Positions 36,084 through 51,200 of a stretch of 64,000 nucleotides of DNA are shown piece after piece (the first letter of the stretch is position 1; each line of letters starts with the position of its first letter). The position numbers and the translations under genes were made by a program. Source of the DNA: Stramonita haemastoma (Eukaryota > Mollusca > Gastropoda > Neogastropoda > Muricidae); contig CM060342.1 in NCBI GenBank assembly GCA_030674155.1, positions 14,571,255-14,635,254 on the forward strand, in the 5' to 3' direction. The notes beneath the pieces were generated by a model, which was not told the origin of the DNA, searched no databases, and saw nothing but the letters and a program-made list of their open reading frames with translations.

Positions 36084-36152
36084 CACACACACACACACTC
36101 ACTCACACTCACACACACACACACACACACACACACCACACACACTCACTCA

Positions 36153-36204
<52 letters not shown>

Positions 36205-39200
36205 ACACACACACACTCACACACATGTTAACACACACTGGTATTAAATTTACTATAGGGGGCAAGTGGGGGTCCCATTTTTTTCAACATCTGCACCATC
36301 GATCCAATACCAATATGACTAGACTGACAGATGACATTCACTGACATGTGAAAGTTGACTATCACCATCGATCTCTTGGTCTTGGGGACTGTATAGAGGC
36401 ATTGCACATCTGGCAACCAGTCTCCTCCATCCTTATTCCTGATAAACATGACGCAGTTACAAAGAATGCAGTTTTGAAAAAACAGCAAGAAAACAAAACT
36501 CCCAAGTTCCTCTATTGTAGGCATTTGAAAAATATTTTGAAATTCATGAGATGCTCCACGTTTGGGGAATTCTGTAATAACTGCAACAACCAAAACAGGC
36601 CTGTCTGTCATATGTAATTGTATGCACCAGATCATGTAATAACAGCCCATGTAATAACCCCAACAAACAAAGTAGGCCTGTCTGTCATATGTATGCACCA
36701 GATCATGTAATATCAGCCCATGTAATAACTGAAAAATCATGCAGCACCCATTCCTCTCCACGAGCTGCAGTATATGCTAATTGAAAACTTCAAACTGTGG
36801 GACATACAGAGAAAGGCCACACATATAATTAATAATTGATGGTTTTTTCTTTAAATCTTTTCCTCTCCTCTTTCATTCATCAACCTGCATACGCAAAGTA
36901 AGCTCCTAATTGATGCACTGCACATGAACAGAAACAAAATAGTTCTTGACTGAAATGATAGCTTTGGGCAGAAACTGCTGTGGTCAGAACCACACACTAT
37001 CAAATCCGTCTCCAAGTCCTGCCAGAACATGATCAGGATTGACCTAGAAGAAAACCAGAGAACCATTCAAAGTTTTCAGACAGTAACACTAAAGTGTAAA
37101 AACTAAATTCCTCATCAAAACTGTTTTCAGTTCAGTGATGATAGCTAATACACCCGGCTGACAGACTCTAAGAGGAGTAAAGAACCTATGAGATTGGCCA
37201 TGCTGGATTCTGCCCATGTTTTTGTGCTGTTTCCATTGGCAGTCAAGTAAATCATTCCTCACTCTTCGAAAGTAAAAGACTAATAATTATGACGTTTAGG
37301 ACTTAACATCCTCCTGAGTCACCCCACGTGGGACATTTGCTGTGGGTATGCTGATCTAAATAGTAACTATTTGCATGACTTCATACTTACTTGATGACAC
37401 TGATAGCAGATCCAGTTATGTGCCCTGTCACACAAGCCCCTGGCGGCCTGTGCAGCAGCAAGGTCAGCCTTTGCCTGTCGGAACCAGCGCCGTGCCTCTC
37501 CTGGCTGGGGGTTTCTGGGGCTATGCCCAGAGCTGGAGAAGTGATGCTCCTGTCCACCACGTGAGCTTGAACTGGAAGATGACTGACCAGATCTGAATCG
37601 TGGTCCAGATTCATAGTACTCCCGGTCCATACGGGCTCTGGCATTCATGTTAGCATAAAATGAAGAATTGAATGCTGAACTAGTTCGGCCAGATGACTGG
37701 TCTCTTTGCCCTTCTTCATCTTCATCATCACTGGGTAGTGCTCTACCATTATCTAACAAGTCAACATAGTGGAATATTTTCTGGGTGACTTCAGTGCAGA
37801 ATTTTTCATTGCCCGATTTTTGTCAGGGTGCCACTTCAGACACAATCTCTTCACGACTCGCTTTCTGTCCTTTTCATCTGACAACTGCTGCCATGCCTCT
37901 CTGAGAATCTCCCTTATTTCTCTCAGGACAGTTTTCAAATCCGGAGCCGACTGATTTTCTCTGGCACTGGCCTGTCCCCTGTACTGAACAACATCTGTAC
38001 ATGCACTTTCAGCATTCAGGTTTTCAGTTTCCTTGCGGATAAATTTATACAATCTGGTAGCAGAAACTACCACTTCTCCACGCTCTCGCCCGAGATCAAT
38101 TCGATAGCGCCGTGCCAGCAGAGAAATGTCTTGTTCTCCAGAGACCTCTTCAATCACAACAGCAAATATGTATGTCGTATCAGGAAAGCTTTCATCTGTG
38201 GTGTCAATAGCTGAATCATACAACTCGTAGCCGACATGTTCACCTGGTCTGAAGTGGTAAAAGCTGTTGTCAAGATAGCAGTGTTCATGCACAGGAACAA
38301 ATCTGCCAGGTCGAGGAAACACAGACTGCACTGTAGGGGCACTGAAGTCACATTCATCTATGTTAGCTTTATCCAAAATGTCCTTTGCATCCCATGGAGT
38401 TTGCAAAATGTCAATCAACAAGATTTTCTCCAACTTTGTTCGTAAGACATAGTTCACTGCATCAGCAAGTATGCGCAAAGAGTAATCTGGTCTATGGTGC
38501 CTGTCCATTTTCTCAAAGTCAATGAAGACAATGGCTTGTCTTGGTGTCCCTTCTGTTTTGTCAATGAAGAAGACCTTATCTGAAGACTCACAATTTGGGA
38601 CTTCTTGCTCATTAAGTGTCAACACAGTTTTCAAACCAGAAATTTCTTTTACATACACATTTGAGAGTTTTTCCATAACTTCTTGGGCAGATTCAGCTGT
38701 GAAGATCCGTTCAAATTTTTGACACTCATGGTACACAAGCCGAACAATGGCATATAGTGTACACAAATGTTCAAGCTTTGCAATCAGTTCTCTGGAACGT
38801 ACTCCTTCTGAAGCACTTCTACGGATCGCATCTGGAATGACCTCTATCACAATTTGAGACAGCCTTTTCATTTGATGTTGTCTGGGAAGCAGTCTGATCT
38901 CTTCAAAAGGGGTGGTCACATTCATTTCTAGTTCCTTAAATCCAAGGAAGAACTGCATGTTTTGGGGGGTTCCTTGAAATCGACTCCCAAATGCCCCATC
39001 TTTGTACACTATTTTTGTTGATTTCTGCAGGGTTTTGCTTTCTGTGGGCAAATATAATGCATCCACTGTAATTCTGCGCTGTTCTTGTGGTAATTCCTTG
39101 AGGCAGCAAAACAAACCTTTGAGTGCATTTTTCACAAGCTTCAGTTCCTCTACATGGAGTGATAAATCTCTTGATTGAGTTTTCAGCCAAGCAAGAAAGT

Positions 39201-42200
39201 GAGCATAATGATCTGCAGTCACAGACTGGGATGCACCAAGCCTCTTAAACAGCTCGAAGTATCTTCCAAAGAGCACTGGAGATTTTTCCACATGGCCTCT
39301 GACAATGTGTTTTGGCTGATCTATGACCACATTTGCTGGCTTTAGCATTTGCATCTCATCAATGTCACATATGAGTGGCACCTCTGCCAAGAGGGGAATA
39401 TCACGATTGCTGATGTTTCCCTCTAAGTAATTGTAAATATCATCCATGATGTCCCTCAGAAGATGTCCACTCTGCTGCAGTGAGCGAAACACCTCATGTC
39501 CCTGTTCCCCAGACAGTGACTGGGCTACATTCTTCAAGTGCTGGATGACTTTCTGTTGTGGTGGATCTTTACAAAGACCAAGCAAACGAAGCACATCTGA
39601 CAGAGATCTGTCATGGATATACTTCCGAGGGTCTGCATCAGGAGCAAGAATCCAACTACTACTCCAGACAAGATGCAGATGGTGTTTGAAAGCACATTCA
39701 GAAAAGGAGACCAGCCTGGCTGGGTAAAAGGGTTAGCAATCTCCTTCAGCTGCTGATGTTGGGGAATGGATCTCCAGTCAGTGGGAACAAGGAATCGTAT
39801 GTCTCTCAACTCTGACAGCACACTGCTTTCTCTCAAATGATTTGAATGAAAGAGATGCTGTATGAGTGTCCTTGATTTTGTCCTCACATCATCAGTGATA
39901 CCTTGTCTGCTGCCTTGATTCTTCACATCACGCACAAAACCAAGAAACATAGCAGGAGTGATCTTTGAGACCATACCTGCAACTGTCATGAACTGTTCCC
40001 ACTCAGGCTCCACAGTATGGCTGTGGGGGAAACTGATCCTCAGAGCACATGGTTCTGAATACTGATTCATGAGGACTGACAAACTCTTCTGCTCTGTGCA
40101 GTGTACCATGTCTGCTTATGAATGCTGTTCTTTTCAGCTGTGAATCAGATCTTGATGTTCCTTAGGCATACTCTCACTGATCTTGTCTCTGAGAAACGTA
40201 ATGTGGTGAAGAATGGCTTCCTGTGGCAGAGTGTGCAGACTGGGCAAAAGATAATGAGCATAGAAATCATCATCCGTAACACGCGTGAAGTCCAGAAATT
40301 CCAGTAGCACCCCTGGAACATATTGTGTTCTCAGGATGTACTGAAAGATATGTCCATCAGAAGACCATTGTTGGAGCCCAATTTCAGGGATCGATCCACT
40401 CACACACAGCACTGCAGAAGATTCTGATAGGGAAACAAGATTTTCACCAACAGCAGGGAACACTGGTAGGCTTCTGAGTTCTTTCTTTAACTGCATTAAG
40501 TTAGCACTTGATTCTTTGAGGATTTCCAGAGTTTTGCTGAAATATTCCAGAATTTCATAACCAGTTTGATGAGTTGCAGTGAGCACATTTGCAGAAACCA
40601 GAGCATGCAGCAAAGCCCTTGGATGGCCTATGGATGCAACCAGATTGTTAAGACAGTTTGAGGCGGAAAGATGCACAGTGCTCAAAAATGACAAAGGAAG
40701 ACCTTTCAACACTTTCCACAAGCATGTATTTGTTTCATCTGGTGTGGATGACAAGTGCACAACTTTATGCAGATCCTTGACAGGATACAGCATCTCCTTG
40801 CTCTGTGTTCCCTGTGTTTGCTTCACAGGTATGAGACACCACTCTCTGAGACAATGCAGCACTTCTTCTGCTTTATTACGCACATCCTTTTTATCAAACC
40901 TAATCCAGGTTACATATCCAGGTGATGCTGAAGCAGAGTCCTCTTTGTTGCCTTTGTGTTGGATCTGTTTACAGAGTTCTTTTTCCAAGAATTTCCACAC
41001 TTCTCTAAGCCAAGATTTGTCACGAGACACAGGTGGGAGTCTGTCAAATTCAAAGGCACAGGGTTTGCCTGCTCTCAAGCAAGGCTCTGTCAGTGAGTGG
41101 TGCAGTCTGGAGGCAAACATAGAAATATCTAAAGTCTGCAGGACACCCTTTGTCTTGTTCAGATCTGTGAAGAAGCCAATGAGGCAGCTGTGCACAAACT
41201 CTTCTGCTGATCCCGGCAGGAGGTAGTAGTACTTTGATATGATGGGTGCTGAAGCTCGTGCAGAGGCAGAGAACATGTGTAATGTGTCTGACTGTCGCAG
41301 GCATAGTGGTAAACCATCTAGTTGGCTGAGGAAGTTGCAGACTGGCTGACAAACCAGACAATCTTGTGAACATTGCTGGCTGATCCCAAAGGGGTGTCTG
41401 CGACAGGTCTTGGTAGACTGTGTATGTTGCATCCAGTCTTGACTTGACTTGCTGATGACCTCAGAAATTGTAACGCACTGTCTGCTGTCACCATCTGCAC
41501 CTGCTGCACTCCACTAGCTCGGAAGCTTTCATAGATGTGTAGAGGAGCTTCCAATATCTTCATGTTCAGTCTTTTCAACAGGTTTTGCACTTCTTTGGCA
41601 GTGTTGCGGGAGCCTGTTTCACTGGTTTTTACAGATGAAGCGGAAATTCCACCTGTTAAGATCACCGGTTTGTGATGCTCTGGTTGCGCCTGATCACAGT
41701 TCATGGCATCAGTGGTGCTGAAGAAGCCAGGAAAGCCATTGTTTCTGACAGCTGGTAGCCACTCAACCTGTTGTGTCTCTTCTTGAACCATGGGGAACAA
41801 TGGCACTTCTTCTTCTGCAATGACTGTGTAGAAGTGGCGAACCATTTTCATCCAGAATAGTCACCATGAGGCTGGGGAAACAAGTCGTGGTACTGCTTTA
41901 AGGATGAAGCCATCATTTCCTCGTTGAAGCTCTGGGCACTGGCAGGTGGAAACAGAAGGGCCTTTAGCTGCTTCAGAGCGGTGATATAGGCAGGCACAAT
42001 AATCTCACATGAGAGAGCATTGTTCCACTCTGATCTAACATCTCTATCTTTGCCAGTTCCACTGTTCCACAGATTTCGGCGTGTTTCATGATCCAGAGCA
42101 AACTGACCATTTACGTGTACTGGAAGTCCAGTGTTGACTGGCAAAGGCAGCATACAAAAAGCTTGGTAAGCAGGTGAGTTTCCTGCCCTGATCTTTTGCT

Positions 42201-45200
42201 TCTCTGTCTGTAGTTTCACTGCCACTCCTCCCTGTGGAAGCATCCGGAAATTCTCCTTGCCCCACTCTTGTTCCAGCTCTTCAGACAAGCACACACCTCC
42301 AGAAAACCCAACTCTGTGAACAGTCAACCAATCAACACTGTCACCCCCTGAATCAATCGTTGACCGCACTGTGGCCTCCAAAACATGAATGTTTTTCACA
42401 CTTGCCAAACTCTCTTTCATCATGAGTGAGGCTTGCTGAGAGACATGTTGAAGTCTTCAAGCTGCTGACTGTTTCTATCATCCAGTGTTCTTTTTACTTC
42501 AAAGTCTTTGTTCAGAGAACCATCATCACAAACATGATAGATGCCTACGGTCTTTAAGCTCTTCAAAAACAAAAGGCACAGGCTAATTTCTTCTTTGAAC
42601 TTCTCAAGTAGTTCTCTGATGTCTGACTGCGTCACAACTTCTTTTTTAATCTCTGATGCTTCAGCCATTTTTTCTGAGCGAAGAGGAAATCTAAACAATG
42701 TTCCTGGCTGAGTTTGATCAATGATACCATCAAGATAACCTGAAAAAAAATCTGGATAGGCACGCCTGACTTCTTGTACATCGGGTAACTGAATCCCAGG
42801 CTTTGAATCTTCATCAGAAACGTATTGATAGTTTGGGTCAAGGACACAAATGACATCCTGTGTATCATCCACTTTGGTCCAGAAAGATGGGATGTCAGTG
42901 ATGTGAAAGACAGCAGTAAAGCCTACTCCAAACTGACCAATCTTCAAATCATCCTGGCCTTTGCTACCAACCCCCAGATTCTGAATGCCTTCCATATCTT
43001 GACTGGTGAAAGACTTGTTGTTGTAAAAGCACAGTGCAGGTCCCTGAAGAGATTCCCACTTCTCTGGCACTCTCTCTTTTGGAAGCTCTCTGAAGTCCAT
43101 GATGAACATGGCCTCTGTGGCTTTAGCATCATCTGCATTCTGAAGGAGCTCCTTCCACACAGATGAATCCAGCGTGTACCCTTGTAGCAAGCGCCTGATT
43201 CGAGTGGTCAGTTTTTCAGACTGTCCAAAGGGTTTATAGGAAATTGGTCTGGAAATCAGTGAGAGATGTTGGCGCTGCTTTGTTTTAACTCCCAATAGTC
43301 TGGCTGTCTCCTTGGAGATTTTTTCATGAACAAATTTCAGATTGTTGGTTTCCTTCAGCCAAGCACAGTCATCCACACACAGACTGCATGTCTGCTGCAT
43401 GAAGCCATCGAAATCTGGCAGGAAAACACGGTCAGCATCCAACTGCTCACCAGGGTATTGGACAATGCTGGCAAGGAGTTGAGCAATGCGAGACACAAGA
43501 TCAATGGTATCACTCTCCAGCTTCATGCCTCTGTTTTCTTGGGTCAGCTTCTCCAGAGCTTGCAACACATCATTGCTTGTAAATCTGTCTTTGACTCCTG
43601 CAGCTTTGAAAAAGTGTTTGTGTGTTTGGTTAGCTGCACCAAGTTGCAACAGATAAGGAGCACAGCTATAATTACACTGAAATGCCACTGTACATGGCTG
43701 AACAAATGTGCTTCCAGTCCAGATAATGCATTTGTCTATCAGCTTTGCATGAAGTATTTTGTAGAAATCTTCTTCATTCCCTTGTGGGTTGACCACACTG
43801 GAGACAGTGGTATATTTGTCTTTCCTCAAACAGGTATCAAGGTAAGCATAGATTTCTCTGCTGACAGCTTGAATGAGTTTTGTGTCACAAGAACATGTGC
43901 TATGTTGTGTTGCAACAGTGATTAAATGATCCAAAACACATCCAAACAAGTTCCTGTTTGAATAGTCCTCAGAAACAACACCCAGAAGTCTCAGAACTGT
44001 TCTTGTTTGGCTGTCTAGGACTTTTCCCCTTGGATTCAATGCTTTGACATCTAGCAGCTTTCTGTTGCTGGAAACGAGGTTCTTCATGGCTTCCAAACAC
44101 AAGTCAGCAGGTGGAGCAAGGAAAGTGTCTGCAGCTTGATCACCGGCCCATGGAAATGGCCAGCTGTCTGGCCTCCTGAGCACAGGCAGAAAAGCTGTCT
44201 GTGACAGGGACTGCCTTATGTCATCAGGGCAGTGTTCTAAGGAGTTTGAGCCATCGGTGCTGGTAGAAAGATATTCTACCAGATAGGAGGCACGGCCCAC
44301 TGATTCTTCGACTTTCCCATCTGCTTTCAGACGCTCTACAGATCTGGCCCTATCTAGCACCATGTCCCAAGGCAGCACATCTGTTTTCATCCCAAGTCCT
44401 GACAAGTGGCGCAGAGTTCTGTCACAGCAGAAGTCCACTTTACTCTCAAGAAGCTCCCTACCTACAGTCTCTGCACTCTTCCGTTTTGCTGTCTGAGGAA
44501 AACGTTGCTCCCATATCAGAAAAAGTTTCGCAACAAGTCCTTTTGGGCTGACCAACTCCTCTGGTTTTCGCAGCACTTTTCCACCCTGGCATGGTATACA
44601 TGCATTGTCTCTGATCAGTTGGTTGATCTCTTTGCTATTCTTCATCACTGCATAATGGATCAGAATGTCTCTTTCTTCTGGTTTCCACCATTCACTGTGC
44701 AGATTTGGAAAGAAAACATCTCTGTAGAAAGCTAGCTCAGTGATGACCTTTTTCTTGAACTCCCCGGATGAGCAGTTATCCTTCATCAGTTCACAAATGT
44801 CTGATGGGACATCCACAAGATATCCAGGACCTGTCCACAATGTTTGCAGAGCTTTCCATGCAATCCACCCACAGTCAGAATCTCGGAAATGTGGTTGAAG
44901 AAAACGAGCATCATTAAAAGACACCCATGACCTGTGACCTGGCACAGGTAAGACTGGGTTGCCATCAGTCTGAAGATGACGGTAGAAACTGTTCATGAGA
45001 CAAGGCACACCAGCTCTGGGCCACAAGTTGAAGAATCTGCTGAAGTCCTTGTCTGCTGCTGCCTCCTCTCTGACTTGCTGTAAAAGCAGTAAGTAAGCAT
45101 GGCAAATGGCATCTGTGTACAATGCTGTATTCCATGAAGATCCTCTACTCTTAAGATCATCTTCTGTTTGCACCAACAGACTGCGTCGACTGGAAGTCAG

Positions 45201-48200
45201 GGCGAATGTTCCATTCACATGAATGGGCAGTATGGATTCAGACAGCTCAAGGTTTTCCGGCAGAGGCAGGAAACAAAAGAGATGACCAGTGTTGTAGAAG
45301 CCACAGGGGTTGTCAGACAGCGGAATCAGACCGTCATCAGAAACTGAAATGGCTGCAGCAGCAAGAGGCACTAGGCCTTCCCTTTCCTTTCAAGTGCCAA
45401 ACTGGCGGACTCCCCAGTTCCCGAGGCCCAAGCCACCTGCCACCGAGTGCTGCTGTGAGTGTTTTTCACACCACACACACTGTTGGCTTCTGCAGTGACT
45501 GTGATTTCAATGTTAAATTGTTGCTGAATCTTGATGTCTCTCTGCTGTAACCAGTTGTTCTTCATGAACTGTAGAATTGTCTGATTGTTCATGCTCACTT
45601 GAGGCTGACAGACCACTGTTGCTGAACAACTCTTCTGCACACTTAGCAAGCAGGTCATATTTGTCATGTCCGTGCAGTGGCTGGAAAGGTAGAACACCTC
45701 TATTTCTTTCACATTCTGAGTGAACAACAGCAGGCTACCAGCTTTTTCCAATAGCATCTTGAGGAAATCACGGCGTTTTGAATCTGAATAGCTCTCTGAC
45801 TTGAGTTTATTGTGAACAGCCTGATCTTCTGTTCTCAGGGGAAAGCGAAACAATGTTCCTTTATAATAAACATCCAGCCCCTTCAGAATGCAGCCAAAGA
45901 TATTTTGGAAAGGCTGGAACTGTTCCGGCATTCTGGACAGCAGAGCTCGGTTGATGGGTTTGGTGAAGTCCAATTTCAGACCTGCTCCTTTACCAAGGTA
46001 TTTCTTCTGAGGATCAAACATAGCTAGTATGTGCCCACTGATGAAACATGGCACATCAGTTAGGTTGTACACAGCACTGAATCCAAGCCCAAACCTTCCC
46101 ACTTTTGATGTGTCTTCTTTTTTTGTCCCTGCTCCAAGCCTGATGATGTTTTGAAAATCTGATGGAGAAAACATAGCATCATTGTAAGCCCAAATTGCTG
46201 GGCCCTGCAAAGAGGACATTGCGTCTGCAATCAAATTTGTTCTGCTCTGCATGTTTTCTCTTTCGTCTAGCAGGAAACTCACCTTGGAGGCACCAGCATC
46301 ATCCGCATTCTGAATCAGTTCTTTTGGAACAGAAAAGCCATCAGTGTATGACTCTTGCAAGAGACCATGAAGACGTATTGTCAACTCTTCATCCTGCTCA
46401 TAAACTTCCAAGCCAGTGAGAGCACGTTTCTTCATTAGATAAGCACCAAGATCTAAAGCTGTTTTAGCTGGAATATCAGGGTGGACTACATGTATTTCAA
46501 AGTCTGCATCAAGAAGTGGGCTAAAATGCCCCATCCCAGGGATGACAGTGCATTCCTTAGCAGGTTTGAACCTGAGAACTGAGGTCTGGTCATGAACGAT
46601 AGGCAGGAGTGTGTTGCCATCTTTAACATCCTGGGATTTCTTCAGAACTTCAAGGATTTGCTGCACCAACTGGATGTCCATGTCACATTGGGGCTGGCTG
46701 ATGCAGGAGTTCATGTGCTTCAACTGAATTTCCACCAACACAGTCTTGAGCATTTCATCCGTCTGACTCTTTGAACAGCCACATTGTTCCAAAAGAGCTT
46801 CCATCTGCTGCATTTCAACTGGCAGTGGAAATTATAGAGTCTCAGATCAATGTCACTGTCCTGGCGCTGCATCCAGAAATCCTTGGGCTGAGAAAAGACT
46901 TCCCCAGTTTCTCTGAGAATACACTTTTCACTCTGCAAAAATCTGAGGACACAAGGATCATATCTGTTTCTTGCCAGATGGTGAAAAATTGCATTCAGAA
47001 TCATTTTGTACTGAGATATTTCCTGCTGCTGGAACTGTGTGGTGACAGTTTTAAGATGCTTTAGTACATCAGTTAATGTTGCCTGTTGACAAACACAGAA
47101 CCCTTCAAGTTTTGGGCTGAAACTGGGTCTGCATACAGGGGCCACAGATCCAATGACTTCCAACAGGGCATAGCTGTACATGTCAACTGGCCGCACTAGC
47201 TGTGGACAGGCTCTGATTGCCAAGGACTTTGGATAGTGTGCTGGTTTGTCTCCATCTTGAAGGCAGGGTAGACATTGGATGGTGTAAATGGTTTTTAGAG
47301 TCTCGCTGCTGATTTTCTCACTGTAAGTGTTCAGATACAGAAACAAGGCTTCTGCATTTTTCATGGCTGAAGTAGTGTCCTGTTTCCTCCACAGGTCAGA
47401 CACTGCATTTGCTGCAGCAATCAGGTCATCAGGCTTTACTTCACTTTCTGTGCAGAGTCCCAGTTTCTTCAGTTTCTTCAGCATCTGTGGGTCAGCAAAC
47501 TCCCCAGAAGGGAACTTGGTCTGGCGCTGGGATAGGAACAGTTCTTGCAAGAGACGTGATGAGGGATCATACAAATTTGCAGGCAGCTGTAATGTGCCAC
47601 ATTCAGTCCTGACAAATGGTATACTTCCGGACTTGTGCACCGGACTGGATGTGACATAAGGACCTTAGTCTGCAGAAAGTACTTCATGAACTGGACAACA
47701 TCACGTTCTGAATATCTGTTTGCACTGGAACACATCTCATCCAAAATCATGGTGTGATCTGTGGCAGGTTTACTTCCCTTGCACCGAAACAGAGTGCAGT
47801 CTGCTTTTCAGATGCAGCACTACAAGACAGAAGTGACACAGGTGGTAGAATGGGAGGCAGACTGTCAGGGCCAATAGTTGAAGCTTGACACAGACTCACA
47901 AACTGGTTTGTGAAGGCAGTTTTGAACAGCTTTAGCTGAATGAAAAGGGAACGAAGTGTGTGGCCAGACCCTCCCAGGCTAGACACAAACTGAAGAAGTG
48001 CTGCTTTCTCCTCTGCAGTACCAGTAGAATTGAATTCTTTGATGGCTTGTTTTTGCAGTGAAGAATCATCGTTCACACACTGAACAGCTTGCAAGATGCC
48101 CTGTGGAGATGGATAGTGGATGAAATGTCCCATGACGCCACTGTGCCCAGTGACAAAACTTGGCAAATCGTGAAGAACTGTCACTCCCAGTTTGGACAGT

Positions 48201-51200
48201 GCAGAGGCTAAAGCACTCGAGAGTGGTGACATGCCACTGGCAGAGCTGCTCACGTACCTGCCCTTCAGAGGAAGCAGAGAGACACGATTTCCATCCAGTG
48301 GTGAAGGCAACAGGGAGATGTGACTGAACTTGGTCAAGTCTCCAACAGAAGCGAGGAAGTGCCAGACTCTCTGTATCCAGGGGTCACTTGCTTTTAATAC
48401 TGGAGCTTCCAGCTCAAACCTGACCTGCAGACTTTCCCTCAGCAAAGCTGGGATCCGTGAATCACTGTTGCGTAACTCTTCCAGGGACAGTGATCCTGTT
48501 GGGGAAAAAAACAACTATTATTACACATAACAAAACAGGCAGCAGAAACCATCCCTGACAAGCAATTCCCATCAAAAAAGGGAAGAGTTCCATCCATTGC
48601 TATCACTTGAAACAAAAGAAAACATTCTGTAGAGTTTGATCTCATCTTTATCACTCAATGAAACAAAAGAAAATACCCTGTAGAGTTTGATCTCATCTTT
48701 ATCACTCAATGAAACCCTTATCTCATCTTATACTCAGTAAACTACCCTGTAGAGTTTGATCTCATCTTATCACTCAATGAACAAAAGAAAATACCTGTAG
48801 AGTCTGATCTCATCAATATCACTTCAATGAAACAAAAAGAAAATACCCTGTAGAGTCTGATCTCCATCAAGAATTATCACATCATGAAACAAAAGAAAAC
48901 ATTCTGTAGAGTTTGATCTCATCTTTATCACTCAATGAAACAAAAGAAAATACCCTGTAAGTCTGATCTCATCAATATCACTTAATGAAACGAAAATATT
49001 CTGTAGAGTTTGACCTCATCACTATCACTTGTTCAGTAGGGTACTTTTTTTCATACATGTGCTCAGCCTCCTGTCTGTAAATAGCGGTTTACTTTAGCCA
49101 CCTTGTAATGTCTTCCTCCTGGAATCTGGTTTCGGTTTTATCTCGTTTTAAGTGTGATCGATGTGGGTTTTCCCATGATGCGGGGCCGTCCTGGGCTGAC
49201 CCTTATGGTCGACCGGGGCGTCGATACAAGCAAGGACAGTTGAGTTGGTTTTATACCTTGTTTTAAACTGTACATAGTCGCACACTTTTAATACGAGTTT
49301 TAAAATGTGATGAGGTGATAGCCCTAATATGGCCTATGTGGTCAGCGGGGCTATAAGCACCATAATTGGATTGGATTGGAACCAAACACATTCTTTCTGA
49401 GCACAGTTTTAATATGAGTTTTAAAATGTGACAAGGTGACAGCCCCGATATGGCCTGTGTAGTGTGGAATGGACAAACCAATACCAGTGATGTATCATTC
49501 TTCAACAAATCTAAATTACGTTCATCACTCTAAATCAGTGTTCATTACTCTAAGTCAGTGCTCATTACTCTAAGTCATGTATTACTTACGGACAATCTAT
49601 CTAAAAACTTCAAGAAAACAAGTAACCCCACCTGATTTTGCCAGCCGCAGCAGGTCCTCTTTGACATGAGCAGGGACACCATCGTCACAGAACCAGACTT
49701 CCAAGCCAGGAAACAGTTCTATCAGCTGACGGGGAGCCAAGAACCTGGACGACTGACCAGGACCTGCACTCCTGAAAACCCCAAAGCTGACCCCATCTGC
49801 CAGTGGTAACAAGGACTGCCCCAGGACGAGATCAGCACCGTGCTGACTGAGGAAGTGCAGCAGATTCAGTTTATCCTGGCGCTGAAGCTGTGACAAACAG
49901 GGAGGGATCAGCGGGCCGACCTGTGTGGCCTTGATAGCAGAAACGCCTCTCAGAAACCCCAGCTGTTTGACAGTGTTGTATACATGCTGTGGCAACTGCA
50001 CCAGGAGGAGTCTGTTCGCAGTGTACACCTTAACAACCGACTCCCTCACTGCTTGTGTGAACTGAGCGCTGAAAAGCTGCAAAACGGCCTGTCTCAGGAG
50101 CACCCACTGTCCACCCAGGTTCTGGCTGAAGAAGACGGCTTGCTGTGTCAGGGATGAATAGAGGGGGTGCAGAAGAGGCTTCCACCTGTCCTGCACTCTG
50201 CTGACATCTGGCCATGCTTGGTAGAAGGTTGCTGGATCACGCGGACAAAGCTCCAGGAGTCTGAAATGGTGCAGGGAAAAAACACTTATCAGAAACATAC
50301 TTCATGGTGTATACACTTGTCTTCTCAAATCTTTCATGAGCCATCAACTACAATACAGCCATAAGTAAGAATCAAAGAGGGAAACTTTTAAGGAATCTGG
50401 TTTTGGTTTTATCTCTTTTTAAGTGTGAGCGATGTGGGTTTTCCCACAACACGGTGGCCGTCCTGGGCTGACCCTTATGGTCGGCCGAGGCGTCAATACA
50501 AGCAAGGACAGTCGAGTTGGTTTTATACCTCGTTTTAAACTGTACATAGTCGCACACTTTTAATGCGAGTTTTAAAATGTGACGAGGTGATAGCCCTGAT
50601 ATGGCCTATGTGGTCGGCGGGGCTATAAGCAGCAGCATTGGATTGGATTGGAACATCATTGGATTGGATTGGCTATCGTGTGCCGGTGGGAACAGATGAC
50701 ATTTACAAAACTGCATACACACGGGGACTGGATGTAAAAAAGCACAAGTGCTTATTCCATTATCCTTGATACAAAAGAATAAATCAAATCAAATCAAATC
50801 AAATCTCTCTCTCTCAACATTGGCTGGGGGGAAGCGAGCGCTCTGATCACAGAGCAATCCCGTCCCCTACAATACACACAGACAGACAGAGATGATAAAC
50901 ACAGACACCCAACCCCTTACAAGACTCTAACCTGAGGAGAGCTTGGCTGTAGGCCAGTGGAAGCAGTTCTGTCACAAGCAAACAGTTCCACTGAGAGGCT
51001 GGGTCATGCGAGGTTGCTGTGTGCCTCAGCTGGTCTGCAGGGGGCCACTTCAGATGGCGGCGGTTCTGCTCCAAGGCAAAGTAGCCGTGCACGTGCATGG
51101 GGAGGCCTGTGGGAGAGTGTGTGTCCAGGGGCAGAGGCAAGAAGCAAAACAGCTGGCTCTGAAAGCTGTCCAGTTTGGTCAGGGGTACAGCCACTCCAAC

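Noticed and set aside
35612..48495. Several separate overlapping sacsin-like genes, or an operon with ATGA stop-start overlaps
   Set aside because: The pieces form one colinear sacsin protein, and the overlaps are what one-base shifts produce.
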